A stretch of 64,000 nt of DNA from Scytonema millei VB511283. Lineage in GTDB: Bacteria; Cyanobacteriota; Cyanobacteriia; Cyanobacteriales; Chroococcidiopsidaceae. The notes below the pieces were generated by a model. That model was not told where the DNA came from, did not search any database, and saw only the letters and a program-made list of their open reading frames with translations. Where the stretch lies: contig NZ_JTJC03000001.1 in NCBI RefSeq assembly GCF_000817735.3, positions 1 through 64,000 on the forward strand, in the 5' to 3' direction. Made by a program: the position numbers and the translations under genes. Below are positions 17,916 through 27,507 of the stretch, piece by piece (position 1 is the stretch's first letter; every line of letters starts with the position of its first letter).

Positions 17916-19100
17916 ATGACGAGCGATCGCATAGATGGTATTGCTCCCCACGGCGGACAATTAATTAACCGCATTGCCAACCACGCACAGCGTCTAGAAT
18001 TCCTAGACAAAGCTGATTTTCTGCCTAGAGTTCAGTTAGACGAACGGGCAGTTTCCGATTTGCAAATGATTGCAATTGGTGCATTCAGCCCCTTGACTGG
18101 ATTTATGGCACAAGCAGACTATCAGTCAGTCGTTGACAATATGCGTCTGAGTAACGGTCTACCTTGGTCAATTCCCATTACTCTCTCTGTCAGCGAAGAA
18201 GTTGCAGCCCCACTGAAAGAAGGTAGTTTAGTCCGGCTAGACGATAAAAGCGATCGCTTTATTGGGGTTTTAGAACTATCACAAAAGTATCGTTATGACA
18301 AAATCCGTGAAGCAGCCAGTGTTTACCGCACCGATGACGAAGCACATCCTGGCGTAGCCGTTGTTTACAACCAAGGTGAAGTTAACCTAGCGGGTTCCAT
18401 TTGGTTGTTACACCGCGATCCACACCCTTTATTTCCCGACTATCAAATCGATCCAGCCAAATCCCGCGAACTTTTTAGAGAAAACGGTTGGCGCACAGTC
18501 GTTGGTTTTCAGACACGTAACCCCATCCATAGAGCGCACGAATATATTATCAAGTGCGCCCTCGAAATTGTCGATGGTTTATTCCTACACCCATTAGTAG
18601 GGGTAACAAAAAGCGATGATATTTCTGCTGAAGTGCGGATGCGTTGCTATGAAATTATGCTGGAACTCTACTTTCCTGAAAGCAGAGTCATTCTAGCAAT
18701 CAATCCTGCTTCCATGCGCTATGCGGGTCCAAGGGAAGCAATTTTCCACGCTCTCATCCGCAAAAACTACGGCTGCACCCACTTTATAGTCGGACGCGAT
18801 CACGCTGGAGTAGGAGACTACTACGGTACATATGACGCTCAACATATTTTTGACGAGTTTGAGCCAAAAGAATTAGGAATTATGCCATTAAAATTTGAAC
18901 ACGCCTTCTACTGCAAGCGGACTCTGCAAATGGCAACTACCAAAACCAGTCCTTCTCGACCCGAAGAACGAATTCACCTATCAGGAACAAAAGTCAGGGA
19001 GATGTTGCGGCGGGGTGAATTGCCACCACCAGAATTCTCCCGACCGGAAGTTGCAGCAGAACTAGCTAAAGCCATGAATATTACCCAATACGAGATTTAA
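17916..19100 (+). CDS. sat: Sulfate adenylyltransferase (ATP sulfurylase)
   Basis: Activates sulfate with ATP to adenosine 5'-phosphosulfate, the first step of sulfate assimilation. Nucleotide-binding motifs: [12 protein letters not shown] at residues 199-210 and [17 protein letters not shown] further on. The length of 394 is that of the bacterial/cyanobacterial homomeric enzyme without an APS kinase domain. The start ATG is at 17916. Repeats flank it on both sides, so it is probably monocistronic; no cys genes are adjacent. Confidence 0.97.
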   Translation: MTSDRIDGIAPHGGQLINRIANHAQRLEFLDKADFLPRVQLDERAVSDLQMIAIGAFSPLTGFMAQADYQSVVDNMRLSNGLPWSIPITLSVSEEVAAPLKEGSLVRLDDKSDRFIGVLELSQKYRYDKIREAASVYRTDDEAHPGVAVVYNQGEVNLAGSIWLLHRDPHPLFPDYQIDPAKSRELFRENGWRTVVGFQTRNPIHRAHEYIIKCALEIVDGLFLHPLVGVTKSDDISAEVRMRCYEIMLELYFPESRVILAINPASMRYAGPREAIFHALIRKNYGCTHFIVGRDHAGVGDYYGTYDAQHIFDEFEPKELGIMPLKFEHAFYCKRTLQMATTKTSPSRPEERIHLSGTKVREMLRRGELPPPEFSRPEVAAELAKAMNITQYEI

Positions 19101-19264
19101 TTGGTCATATGTGAGTGGTTGGTGGAACCAGTGGCTGGTCGCTAGTTTTTATTCTAGTCACTAGTCACCAGTCACTAGCCACTCTCTACTGATAACTGAT
19201 AACTGACTCCCTAGTTTATTGATAGGCTGGTAGCTGGTGAGACCAGTAGTAGCTGATAGCTAAA
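19101..19264. repeat. Repeat cluster between sat and the orthocaspase gene
   Basis: Units of the AGTCACTAGTCACCAGTCACTAG type and CTGATAACTGATAACTG heptamers, then TAGCTGGT/TAGCTGAT units up to the ATG. Confidence 0.75.
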
Positions 19265-21688
19265 ATGAAGCGGCGAGATTTTCTGAGACGATTAGCTCAA
19301 GCGATCGCAACATTGGGTGTGGTTGATGCTGGGTGGCTGCGAATAGGCGATCGCTATGCCCATGCCCTCGCCCAGCCAACGGGACGGAAATTAGCTCTCT
19401 TGGTAGGCATTAACCAATATCCCGCTACTTTGTCTTTGGGCGGTTGCCTCACAGATGTGGCACTCCAAAGAGAACTGCTCGTTCACCGATTTGGTTTCAA
19501 TCCAGCTGATATTCTTACCCTTACCGATCGACAAGCCACTCGAAAACAAGTTGAAGCTGCTTTTCTGGAACATCTCACCCAGCAAACCAAAGCTGGGGAT
19601 ACCGTTGTTTTTCACTTTAGCGGCTACGGGCGGCGCGTTTTTGAGGGAGCAGAGAGCAGGGAGCAGGGAGCAGGGGGAGCTGAGGGAGCAAACAACAACC
19701 GTCAACTGTCAGCCGTCAACCAGCAACCAACAACCAACAACCAATTCCCTATCAATAGTTTAGTTTGTGCTGATGGTGAAGATCTTCTAGATGAGACTTT
19801 ATGGCTGCTGTTACGATCGCTGCCGACTAAACAAATTGCAACTTTTCTCGATACGAGTTTTAGCACTCCTGTGAAGATTCTTCCAGGTAGTCTGCGCGTG
19901 CGCTCTTTTCCGCAAGCGCTACCAGGACAAGTCAGTGCAGCCGAACTTACCTTTCAACAACAGCTTCAACAAGACTTCCTTTGCCAAGGTATTTTAAATC
20001 GGATTGCTTGCGGAAGCATAGATGCTTCAATTAAACCTACACCGACTGCCAATATTCCTGGTGTGGCGATCGCCGCAGCTAGTCCTACTCAAGCTGCGAT
20101 TGAGACAGCTTGGAATGGTTTTAGTGCTGGACTGTTTACCTATGCCTTAACTCAACACCTCTGGGAAGCGACTCCAGCGACAACAGTACAAGTCAGTCTT
20201 AGTCGTGTCAGTGGCACAGTAGAGCAATTAGTAGGTAACGAGCAGCAGCCACAAGTCAACAGTCAAAAAAATCCGCCGTCCGCTCTCACCGACTACCTCA
20301 GCCAAGAACCCAGCACCAGCGCTGATGGTGTTGTCATGGCTGTAGAAGAAGACAAAAAGAGCGCTCAGTTATGGCTGGCAGGACTACCACCTACAGTCCT
20401 TGCCTACTATGACGTTGGCTCTAAATTAAATTTGATTTCTTTGGACAAGGGAGACAAGGGAGAGGGGGGAGACAAGGGAGACAAAGAAAACGCCTCACTC
20501 CTCGCTCCTCGCTCCTCACCCCTTCAACTACAAGTGCGATCGCGCAATGGGTTAATTGCAAAAGCTCAAGTCGTGGGTAATTCTAGCAATGATTCTCCGC
20601 AAGTCGGACAGCTAGTACAAGAAGCCGTCAGAGTTTTACCCCGTCATATTCGCTTGATTGTTGCTCTCGATCCGAGCCTAGAACGCATCGAACGGGTAGA
20701 TGCTACCAGTGCATTTGCTGCTATGCCTTTCGTGTCCCTTGCTACGACGAGCGAACAATTAGCAGATTATGTATTTGGTTTAGTTCCCCCGCCGAAATCG
20801 GCAGAAACACCAATTGTCGCAAATGCTAGTTCGCCTGCATCTCGCTACGGTTTATTTACACTCGATCGCCAACCGATCCCCAATACAGCTGGAGAATTCG
20901 GCGAAGCGGTAAAAGTTGCCGTGCAACGGTTGTCACCTAAGCTACAAACTCTATTAGCTGCTAAAATTTGGCGGCTGACAACCAACGACGGTTCTTCTCA
21001 CCTCAACGTCAAAGCAACTTTGGAAATGCTCGATCCCGAAAACAGAGTGTTAATGCAACGGGAAACCCTGCGATCGCCACAAGAAGAGACACCGACTCTT
21101 ATCGGAAAACTCAAAAAACAACTTCCGACTCCCCCAGATACCATTCCTGCTATACCAATCGGTAGCCGCATTCAATATCGAATCAAGAATAACGGCGATC
21201 GCCCAGTACATTTACTCTTACTGGGCTTAGATAGCAGCAAAAGCGCGATCGCGCTTTACTCTTCTCAATTACCTACCGATAATGATAATAACGAGTCTAA
21301 TTCTAAGCCAATTCTTAAGGATATAGAGATTGCACCAGGAGAGACGGCGACCGTACCGCAATCAACAGCTAATTTTACCTGGACGATTCACAAGCCAACT
21401 GGGTTGGCAGAGCATCAACTGATTTTTAGTAGTGCCAGCTTTACGCAAACTTTAGCAGTCTTGGCAAATACCGAGCGGGATCTCGACGAGCTAGAAGACA
21501 TTGGAGCTTTATCCAATCCCTTAGAAGTGGTTCAAGCTGTCATGAAAGATTTACAGGATGCCAGTGCGGTCCTCCCTCCACGCATCACTGCTAGCGCTAG
21601 TAATGACGCTGTTAGCCCTTCTTCAGACACTTACGCTCTTGATGTCAACGACTGGGCAAGTCTGAGCTTTGTTTACCAAGTCGTATGA
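19265..21688 (+). CDS. Caspase-family (peptidase C14) pseudo-orthocaspase, YS type, TAT-exported
   Basis: 807 residues. A twin-arginine signal (MKRRDFLRRLAQAIATLG) leads to a p20-like domain at about 40-205 (KLALLVGINQYP, LGGCLTDV). The catalytic His of SGHG is Tyr121 (HFSGYG) and the catalytic Cys of DSCHSG is replaced, with Ser198 in DTSFS. These are the substitutions of the cyanobacterial YS pseudo-orthocaspases, so proteolysis is not expected. The C-terminal part (about 705-800: IGSRIQYRIKNNGDRPVHLLLLGLDSS) looks like DUF4384. Residues 128-160 and 394-419 are translations of intergenic repeat DNA. Likely periplasmic or lumenal; role unknown. Its stop codon lies in a shared terminator with the next gene. 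Confidence 0.88.
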   Translation: MKRRDFLRRLAQAIATLGVVDAGWLRIGDRYAHALAQPTGRKLALLVGINQYPATLSLGGCLTDVALQRELLVHRFGFNPADILTLTDRQATRKQVEAAFLEHLTQQTKAGDTVVFHFSGYGRRVFEGAESREQGAGGAEGANNNRQLSAVNQQPTTNNQFPINSLVCADGEDLLDETLWLLLRSLPTKQIATFLDTSFSTPVKILPGSLRVRSFPQALPGQVSAAELTFQQQLQQDFLCQGILNRIACGSIDASIKPTPTANIPGVAIAAASPTQAAIETAWNGFSAGLFTYALTQHLWEATPATTVQVSLSRVSGTVEQLVGNEQQPQVNSQKNPPSALTDYLSQEPSTSADGVVMAVEEDKKSAQLWLAGLPPTVLAYYDVGSKLNLISLDKGDKGEGGDKGDKENASLLAPRSSPLQLQVRSRNGLIAKAQVVGNSSNDSPQVGQLVQEAVRVLPRHIRLIVALDPSLERIERVDATSAFAAMPFVSLATTSEQLADYVFGLVPPPKSAETPIVANASSPASRYGLFTLDRQPIPNTAGEFGEAVKVAVQRLSPKLQTLLAAKIWRLTTNDGSSHLNVKATLEMLDPENRVLMQRETLRSPQEETPTLIGKLKKQLPTPPDTIPAIPIGSRIQYRIKNNGDRPVHLLLLGLDSSKSAIALYSSQLPTDNDNNESNSKPILKDIEIAPGETATVPQSTANFTWTIHKPTGLAEHQLIFSSASFTQTLAVLANTERDLDELEDIGALSNPLEVVQAVMKDLQDASAVLPPRITASASNDAVSPSSDTYALDVNDWASLSFVYQVV
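19646..19744 (+). repeat. Short tandem repeat DNA inside the orthocaspase gene, tract 1
   Basis: GAGCAGGGAGCAGGGAGCAGG heptamers, then CAACCGTCAACTGTC and CAACCAACAACCAACAACC units. These match intergenic repeats elsewhere in the window but are read in frame as a low-complexity Gly/Glu then Asn/Gln insert just after the SGYG motif. Confidence 0.85.
20444..20521 (+). repeat. Short tandem repeat DNA inside the orthocaspase gene, tract 2
   Basis: GGACAAGGGAGACAAGGGAGA units, then CTCACTCCTCGCTCCTCGCTC units, both found between genes elsewhere (52855-52892; 17810-17833). Read as DKGDKGEGGDKGDKE and ASLLAPRSSP. Confidence 0.85.
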
Positions 21689-21715
21689 GTAGAAACGCGA
21701 TTGCGTTTCTACTCA
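21686..21715. terminator. Bidirectional terminator that contains both stop codons
   Basis: GAGTAGAAACGC-GATT-GCGTTTCTACTC is a perfect 12-bp stem (13 with the flanking T-A) and 4-nt loop. The orthocaspase TGA (21686-21688) is in the left arm; the TAG of the convergent cupin gene (21709-21711, minus) is in the right arm. It lacks a long U-run (AAAATA to the right), so Rho-independent strength is uncertain. Confidence 0.7.
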
Positions 21716-22197
21716 AAATATGTCTCCCAGGTGGCTACTAACTGCTGAGCTGCATCCGTGCCTTCAGCCGGAAATTGCTCTAAAAATTCTTTATCTGTGC
21801 TGGAGTTGTAGGGTCCTTCTTTCAGTTCCAAAATTATCGTATCTGGAGCTAGAGCAACTGCTGTATGGTAGGTTGCTTCAGGAAGTTCGAGTCCCCACAC
21901 TGCACCACCAGCACTAACAAGTTCTGTCGTGACGATCTCACCTCGATCGTTCATAACTAACATTCCTAGCGCACCTTGGCAAACTAGAAAGAACTCAAAC
22001 CCGTTTATCCCACCATCGCGACAGTGACGGTGCGGACGAACATATGTACCTGGCTGGAGAATATTGACAAAGCGCTGTACTTTTTCCGAGCGATCGTGAA
22101 AGCTATAAGTCTGGCGCAAGCGCGGACTTTGACGCGCTTGAGTAGCAATCCGCTCGATTAACTCTCGATCCAAGCGCTTGATAGGTAAAGTCTGCAT
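21709..22197 (-). CDS. WbuC-type cupin-fold metalloprotein
   Basis: 162 residues. PRLRQTYSFHDRSEKVQRFVN followed by PGTYVRPHRHCRDGGINGFEFFLVCQG fits the WbuC family: a cupin with metal-binding His residues in RPHRH and a Glu in FEFF, then the second barrel motif near TYHTAVAL. WbuC genes are often found in surface polysaccharide loci, but no glycosyl genes are near. The enzymatic reaction is unknown. Start ATG at 22197 with GGAGATT upstream (minus strand), a reasonable ribosome binding site. Confidence 0.83.
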   Translation of the reverse strand: MQTLPIKRLDRELIERIATQARQSPRLRQTYSFHDRSEKVQRFVNILQPGTYVRPHRHCRDGGINGFEFFLVCQGALGMLVMNDRGEIVTTELVSAGGAVWGLELPEATYHTAVALAPDTIILELKEGPYNSSTDKEFLEQFPAEGTDAAQQLVATWETYFE

Positions 22198-22363
22198 TTC
22201 AATCTCCTGCGATCGCCCTTACTGCACGTTCTCTAGAAATTTACCTAGATGCATTACCCATAGTCAAATGTTCGTGTGAGATTAGCTTCTACAGATGGGA
22301 ATACTGGAGGTAAGCAATTAGCAGCGATCGGCTATTCTATCCCTTACCCTCAGCTCCCTAGAA

Positions 22364-23917
22364 ATGAATGAGACAACAGTACAAAACTTTATCCAACTAA
22401 TTTCTGCACGTACGGGTTTGCAAGTTCGCCCGCAAGATCGCCAAGAGCTTTGTAAAAAACTAGAGACACGGATGAAGGTTTTGAAACTGAATGCTCCAGA
22501 AAAGTACTATCAACTATTACTGGGATCGACTGATGACTCAAATAGCAACAGAGAATGGCAAGAACTACTCATTTTATTAACAGTTGGCGAAACTTATTTT
22601 TTTCGCGACCAAGGACATTTTAAGCTACTCAAACATCAAATTTTACCTGAGTTGATCGAGAGTAAAAGAAAGGCTTGCCTTAATTCTTTAACACAAAAGC
22701 CAAGTCTAAGAATTTGGAGTGCAGGATGCTCCAGCGGTCAAGAACCTTATTCTATTGCAATTTTAGTCAAAGAACTCATTCCCGATCTCAGCGACTGGGA
22801 AGTTGTGATTTTGGGAACTGACATAAATTCAGAAGCAATTGAAAAAGCAAGACGAGGCATTTACGAATCTTGGTCTTTTCGTCAAGTAGATCCTCAGCTT
22901 CAGAAGCACTATTTTCAGCAACGCAAGCTTGGTTGGGAACTCGATCCGAGAATTCGCCGTATGGTGAAATTTCAGTGTAGTAATTTGTTACAAGACTCCT
23001 TTCCTAGTTCAACTCTCAATATCCACGATATGGATATTATTATTTGCCGTAATGTCTTTATTTATTTTAGTTTTGATGCGATCGCTACCGTAATCGAGAA
23101 GTTTTATCAAACTCTCAGACCCTATGGATATTTAATTGTCGGTCATACAGAACTTTCAGGGCAAAATCTCAGTAAATTTAAGCTTAAAGCTTTTACAGAA
23201 TCTATAGTCTATCAACGGCAGAATACATCAAACGAAACAAAAAACTCATTCAATAATGCTATAATTCAAAACTCGCATAATCAAGTAGATATTCCCAAAT
23301 CTATTCCCAAATCCATACCTCATCAATTAACAAACTTCCAGCTCAATCATCTTAAACATAACTCTCTAAAACTGAAGCCAATATCAGAACGATCGCCCGT
23401 TGCCTTACCTACGATCGTCTCCCAATCTATCTCCGACCTCGCAATAGTAGAAACTCTCTTTCAATCAGGAGAATATAGTAGAGCAATCCAAGCAGCTCAA
23501 ACACTGATTCAGCAACATCCTAAGTCTTTTAAAGCTTATTATTTAATCGCTCAATCTTGGGCAAACCTCGGTGACTATGAACGCGCAACTCACTACTGTC
23601 AGCAAGCTATAAAACTCGATAATTTATCTGAAAAACCTTATTATCTGTTAGCACGAATCGCTGAAGAGCAAGGAGATTTAGAAAAAGCCAAAACATTATT
23701 GAAAAAAATTATTTATCTTGCTCCTGAATCTATAGCAGCCTATCTAGAATTAGGTTCGCTTTATGAAAAAGCAGGCGATCGCCAGCGAGCAAATAAAATG
23801 CTAGCTACAGCCTTAGAACTTCTGAAAAAACTATCTCCTACAAGTGCGATCGAACCTTACGAGCAGGTCTTAGCAAGTGAATTAATTACTAAAATTAAAC
23901 AGACTTTAGCAATATAA
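22364..23917 (+). CDS. CheR-type protein methyltransferase with C-terminal TPR repeats
   Basis: SAM-dependent methyltransferase that methylates glutamates on chemoreceptors. The N-terminal helical CheR domain covers 1-75, and the Rossmann methyltransferase domain is at about 90-285. It has WSAGCSSGQEPYS as the SAM loop, GTDIN, and CRNVFIYF. A linker with IPKSIPKSIPH (12-bp repeat) leads to about three TPR units at 365-490 (AYYLIAQSWANLGDYERA, YLLARIAEEQGDLEKA, AYLELGSLYEKAGDRQRA). CheR-TPR fusions occur where the methyltransferase is docked on other proteins. It lies 1.2 kb upstream of the che gene cluster, separated by the exporter gene, and pairs logically with the cheB at 35402. Confidence 0.93.
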   Translation: MNETTVQNFIQLISARTGLQVRPQDRQELCKKLETRMKVLKLNAPEKYYQLLLGSTDDSNSNREWQELLILLTVGETYFFRDQGHFKLLKHQILPELIESKRKACLNSLTQKPSLRIWSAGCSSGQEPYSIAILVKELIPDLSDWEVVILGTDINSEAIEKARRGIYESWSFRQVDPQLQKHYFQQRKLGWELDPRIRRMVKFQCSNLLQDSFPSSTLNIHDMDIIICRNVFIYFSFDAIATVIEKFYQTLRPYGYLIVGHTELSGQNLSKFKLKAFTESIVYQRQNTSNETKNSFNNAIIQNSHNQVDIPKSIPKSIPHQLTNFQLNHLKHNSLKLKPISERSPVALPTIVSQSISDLAIVETLFQSGEYSRAIQAAQTLIQQHPKSFKAYYLIAQSWANLGDYERATHYCQQAIKLDNLSEKPYYLLARIAEEQGDLEKAKTLLKKIIYLAPESIAAYLELGSLYEKAGDRQRANKMLATALELLKKLSPTSAIEPYEQVLASELITKIKQTLAI

Positions 23918-23982
23918 TACAACCTACAACCGCAAAGACGAGCATAAAGGCGATCGCTTTTAGAAAGTAGGAGAAACAGATA

Positions 23983-24753
23983 ATGAGAGGAAATTGGCTA
24001 ATTTTAGCTACTGGTGGCTTATTTTCTGGTATTCTTGCTGGATTGCTAGGTATTGGTGGTGGTACTGTTCTCGTTCCCTTGCTAGTTTCTCTAGGTTATG
24101 CACCCGTACAGGCTGTTGCTACGAGTAGCTTGGCAATTTTAGTCACTTCTATTTCTGGTAGCATCCAAAACTGGCGCATGGGTTACTTTAACTGGAAGCA
24201 GGTGAGCTTGCTAGGATTTCCTGCGGTTGTAACCTCACAAATTGGCGTGTATACAGCTAGTCGCATTCTACCGTACATCCTTCTACTGGCTTTTGGTGTT
24301 TTATTGCTCGTCAACATTTATTTAGTTAACTTGCGCCAGCACCTCACTAATAAACAGACTTCGGCAGAGACACAATTTAACCCTTTACTCGCTCGACTTT
24401 TCACCGGAGGTGCAGCAGGTATTCTCGCTGGATTATTCGGTGTAGGTGGAGGGGTGATTATGGTTCCGCTTCAAATGTTACTCCTAAAAGAAGAAATAAA
24501 AGTTGCCATTCAAACGAGTTTAGGTGTAATTGTGATTACAGCTATTTCTGCAACTGTCGGGCATACCGTAACAGGTAACGTACTATTTATACCAGGATTA
24601 CTATTAGGTTGTGGTGGTTTGCTAGGAGCGCAAATTAGTACTCGCATTTTACCCAAACTACCAGATCGGACAGTTAGTTTTGTGTTTCGTCTATTTTTAG
24701 GAGTATTGTCAATCTACGTTTTTTGGCAAGCTTGGCAATCTTATTCTGCTTAA
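23983..24753 (+). CDS. TSUP/TauE-SafE family membrane transporter
   Basis: 256 residues, about eight hydrophobic segments. The protein is an internal duplication: GGLFSGILAGLLGIGGGTVLVPLL at residues 12-35 is repeated as GGAAGILAGLFGVGGGVIMVPLQ at about 146-168. This glycine-rich double motif is the hallmark of the TSUP family (sulfite, sulfonate or other organic anion export). The substrate cannot be deduced; sat is 5 kb away and not in an operon with it. GTAGGAGAAACAG precedes the ATG, a good ribosome binding site. It follows cheR by 65 bp. Confidence 0.92.
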   Translation: MRGNWLILATGGLFSGILAGLLGIGGGTVLVPLLVSLGYAPVQAVATSSLAILVTSISGSIQNWRMGYFNWKQVSLLGFPAVVTSQIGVYTASRILPYILLLAFGVLLLVNIYLVNLRQHLTNKQTSAETQFNPLLARLFTGGAAGILAGLFGVGGGVIMVPLQMLLLKEEIKVAIQTSLGVIVITAISATVGHTVTGNVLFIPGLLLGCGGLLGAQISTRILPKLPDRTVSFVFRLFLGVLSIYVFWQAWQSYSA

Positions 24754-25139
24754 TATTTAGGTGTCAGTCAGTTGCTAGCTATCTTAAATTGCTAGACAAA
24801 ACAATAGATACTTGAAGTCGTTTTTAATACGAGTGTCAAAATATACTGATAAAAAGTTATAAAATCTACAATTTAGAGTTAAATACTGAGTTTAACAGTA
24901 TTTTTGAGTCACTAGACTTTTTAAGTTTTGGTGAAATATCGAGCTATCAAAATACTGTAATAACACTGAAAAACCTTATCTTATCTTTATAATTCGGTAT
25001 TGCTACCGATACAATTACTTTTTACTATTTGCCATACTAAAAACGCAGCAATATAGCAAAAAACGCCTCATATTTAGATGACAATTCGAGCGAGCTGTGC
25101 TGTTTCTCTTGCTACATAACTTTCACGGCTAAGCAAACT
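24754..25139. promoter_or_regulatory. AT-rich region before the chemotaxis operon
   Basis: 386 bp with no gene; should hold the operon promoter. AT-rich, with no STRR repeats, in contrast to most gaps here. GTCAGTCAGTTGCTAGC at 24762 is unremarkable. No operator or RNA gene recognised. Confidence 0.35.
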
Positions 25140-26300
25140 ATGTTGCCTAATCAGTATCAAGCACAGGAACTATCTAATCTGTTAGAAAACATCCAAACTA
25201 AACAAGCAAGTGGTGTTTTGTATATAGATGCACAAGTCGATCCAGAAAAGCCTGCAAAACCTCGCGTGCTGATTTGGAAAGACGGACGCACGCTCTATGG
25301 TGGTAAAACAGTTCCAGATGCTCCTAGCTTAGTCAAATTGTTAGAACAAAAACTAAGTCGAGAATGGGTGGCTTCTGCGGTGGCTTTTGCAATGCGCCAA
25401 GTTACAGAGCAAGCATCACTTCGCGATGTACTAGAGCGTTTGGTGCAAATGCAGCTATATAACTGGGAACAAATTGAGGCTGTTCTTTACAGTCAGTTAT
25501 TATTAACGGTAGAACAAATTTTACCTTATCCCGGTAAGTTTCAATTTGATAGTCATAAGCAGCTAAATTTTTGTCGCGGCGTTGAATTATCAAAGCTAAT
25601 GCTAGATATTACTCAACGTCAGGAACAATGGTACAGCTTCAGACCTACTATTATGTCAATGGATGCAGTACCGAGTTTAAAATCTGATACTTTAGCTAAT
25701 GTTACAGAGCCAAATGTGCGCAAGCATTTGCAAGAATGGGTCAACGGACAGCGATCGCTAGTGGATATCGCTGAAGGATTGAATAAAGATCCGTTGAGTA
25801 TAGCAAAATCCTATATAAATTGGATACAAGCAGGCTGGTTAGACATAGCAAATAACAACACTACTACAACTCAAATTTCTTTATCTACAGTTTTAGCTGT
25901 AGATGATAGTGCCGTCATGCAACAACTGATTAAAAGAGCGCTGACGGGTTATTGTCAAGTCATATTGGCTAGTAATGCTGTAGATGCTCTGAACATAATT
26001 TATCATGAAAAAATTTCCCTGTTGCTACTCGATGTTTCTATGCCAGAGATAGATGGCTTAGAGCTTTGTCGAACTGTGCGTAGTATTCCTCAGTTCCGCG
26101 ACTTGCCAATTATTATGGTGACAGCAAGAGACGGTTTTTTTGATAAAGTTAAAGGTAAATTTGCTGGTTCTAATGACTATTTAACCAAGCCGTTTGATGC
26201 AGAACAGTTACGCCAGGTAGTAGGGAGATATATCGGATTGGGAATTAGTGCCAATAATAATAAAGATGCAGTTGCATTTGATTTATCTAGCTCTAGCTAG
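25140..26300 (+). CDS. PatA/PilG-like response regulator (DUF4388-type N-terminus plus REC)
   Basis: 386 residues. Residues 1-235 form the PatA-type N-terminal region (GVLYIDAQ ... VLIWKDGRTLYGG, then helices); the receiver domain is at 249-370, with Asp255-Asp256, phospho-acceptor Asp298 (LLLLDVSMP), Thr in MVTARD and Lys in LTKPF. This architecture is that of PatA (heterocyst patterning) and TaxP/PilG regulators that open pilus-motility operons in cyanobacteria. It leads the cluster, followed by CheW, CheA and receptors, so it probably receives phosphate from the hybrid CheA. No strong ribosome binding site is visible. Confidence 0.9.
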   Translation: MLPNQYQAQELSNLLENIQTKQASGVLYIDAQVDPEKPAKPRVLIWKDGRTLYGGKTVPDAPSLVKLLEQKLSREWVASAVAFAMRQVTEQASLRDVLERLVQMQLYNWEQIEAVLYSQLLLTVEQILPYPGKFQFDSHKQLNFCRGVELSKLMLDITQRQEQWYSFRPTIMSMDAVPSLKSDTLANVTEPNVRKHLQEWVNGQRSLVDIAEGLNKDPLSIAKSYINWIQAGWLDIANNNTTTTQISLSTVLAVDDSAVMQQLIKRALTGYCQVILASNAVDALNIIYHEKISLLLLDVSMPEIDGLELCRTVRSIPQFRDLPIIMVTARDGFFDKVKGKFAGSNDYLTKPFDAEQLRQVVGRYIGLGISANNNKDAVAFDLSSSS

Positions 26301-26418
26301 ATTTTTTATTTCTTTGCAACTCGCTTGAGAGCTATTTTCATTTCATATTCAATAACATAAATTATGACGATCGAATATTAGTTAATCACTCCGTTAATTA
26401 TTCAAGTGACAACCGCAA

Positions 26419-27501
26419 ATGGAAACTAAACCTTATCTAATTTTCAGCTTGCATGACTTGCAGTATGGAATTGATGCAACTCTCGTACAAGAAATTTTTC
26501 TGCTGCCCGAGTTGAATCCTATCATTGAAGCACCAACCGATATTGCAGGCATTTTGAATTTACGTTCTCAACTCGTACCCGTAATGCATCTCGGTCTGCG
26601 TTTAGGATACAAAATACAGAATTGTCACCTCAACGATAGCGTTATCGTTTTACAATGGCAAGATTTACGGATTGGGATTATTGTTAATTCCGTTTATGAA
26701 GTAAAAAATATTAGTTCTGAAGTTATAGAAACAAATATTTCATACGGACGAGTTAAAGAAACTACAGCGCAATTTATTCAGAGTATTGCCAAATTAGATG
26801 CAGATATGATCTTGTTGCTAGATCCAGAGCAACTGATCTGCTATTCTACAGTTGAAGATATTTTACCAGCACTAAATAGCGAATTCAACGAGATAGAAAC
26901 TCATGGCGATCGCCCTCAGTTAAAAGAGAAGGAAAGCATTCATAAACATAGTTTTTACGATTTATATTATCCGCAAGTCACCCCACAAGAAAAAGCAATT
27001 TTTCGGGAACGGGCTGAGAACTTGAGACGGCAAGCTGAGAGTTCTGATTTTACTGGACTTATACCATTAGCAGTATTTGGTCTTAACGGCGAATATTTTG
27101 GACTAGATTTAGATATCGTGCGAGAATTCACCAACATTCGTCATATGACTCAGATTCCGTGCTGCCCAAATCATATTGTTGGCAACATGAATTTACGCGG
27201 AGAAATTGTCACTTTAGTAGATATTCGTCAGGCTTTAAACTTATCGCTCGATCTCGATCGGACTACCTCAAAAGCCATTGTGATTCGCTTCAACGATACG
27301 ATCGCCGGAATACCTGTAGATGAAGTTTTTGATGTGATGTATCTACGTCCGTCAGATTTGACACCAGTACCAGTAGCAGTGCATTCCGCTAACGATGAAT
27401 ACCTCAGAGGTAATGCCCCATATTTAGAAAAAATGCTGACCGTACTTGACTTACCTCAGCTTTTATCTAAGAGCAGCTTAGTTGTAGACGAAGAAATTTA
27501 A
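26419..27501 (+). CDS. cheW: Tandem CheW adaptor protein
   Basis: CheW couples receptors to CheA. Here two CheW domains lie in one 360-residue chain: residues 5-155 (YLIFSLHDLQYGIDATLVQEIF, IAGILNLRSQLVPVMHL) and about 215-350 (LAVFGLNGEYFGLDLDIVREF, IVGNMNLRGEIVTLVDIRQAL). Both domains keep the NLRG/NLRS turn and the following hydrophobic strand. It ends 6 bases before the CheA ATG, so the two are cotranscribed and perhaps translationally coupled. The first domain is the more divergent and may bind a different partner. Confidence 0.95.
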   Translation: METKPYLIFSLHDLQYGIDATLVQEIFLLPELNPIIEAPTDIAGILNLRSQLVPVMHLGLRLGYKIQNCHLNDSVIVLQWQDLRIGIIVNSVYEVKNISSEVIETNISYGRVKETTAQFIQSIAKLDADMILLLDPEQLICYSTVEDILPALNSEFNEIETHGDRPQLKEKESIHKHSFYDLYYPQVTPQEKAIFRERAENLRRQAESSDFTGLIPLAVFGLNGEYFGLDLDIVREFTNIRHMTQIPCCPNHIVGNMNLRGEIVTLVDIRQALNLSLDLDRTTSKAIVIRFNDTIAGIPVDEVFDVMYLRPSDLTPVPVAVHSANDEYLRGNAPYLEKMLTVLDLPQLLSKSSLVVDEEI

Positions 27502-27507
27502 CATTTT

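Noticed and set aside
21880-21900. TTCGAGTCCCC, resembling a tRNA T-arm
   Set aside because: It is inside the cupin gene and no acceptor or anticodon stems can be formed around it.
24754-25139. Search for a riboswitch or small RNA before the chemotaxis operon
   Set aside because: No stable hairpin series or known core motif was found; only AT-rich sequence.
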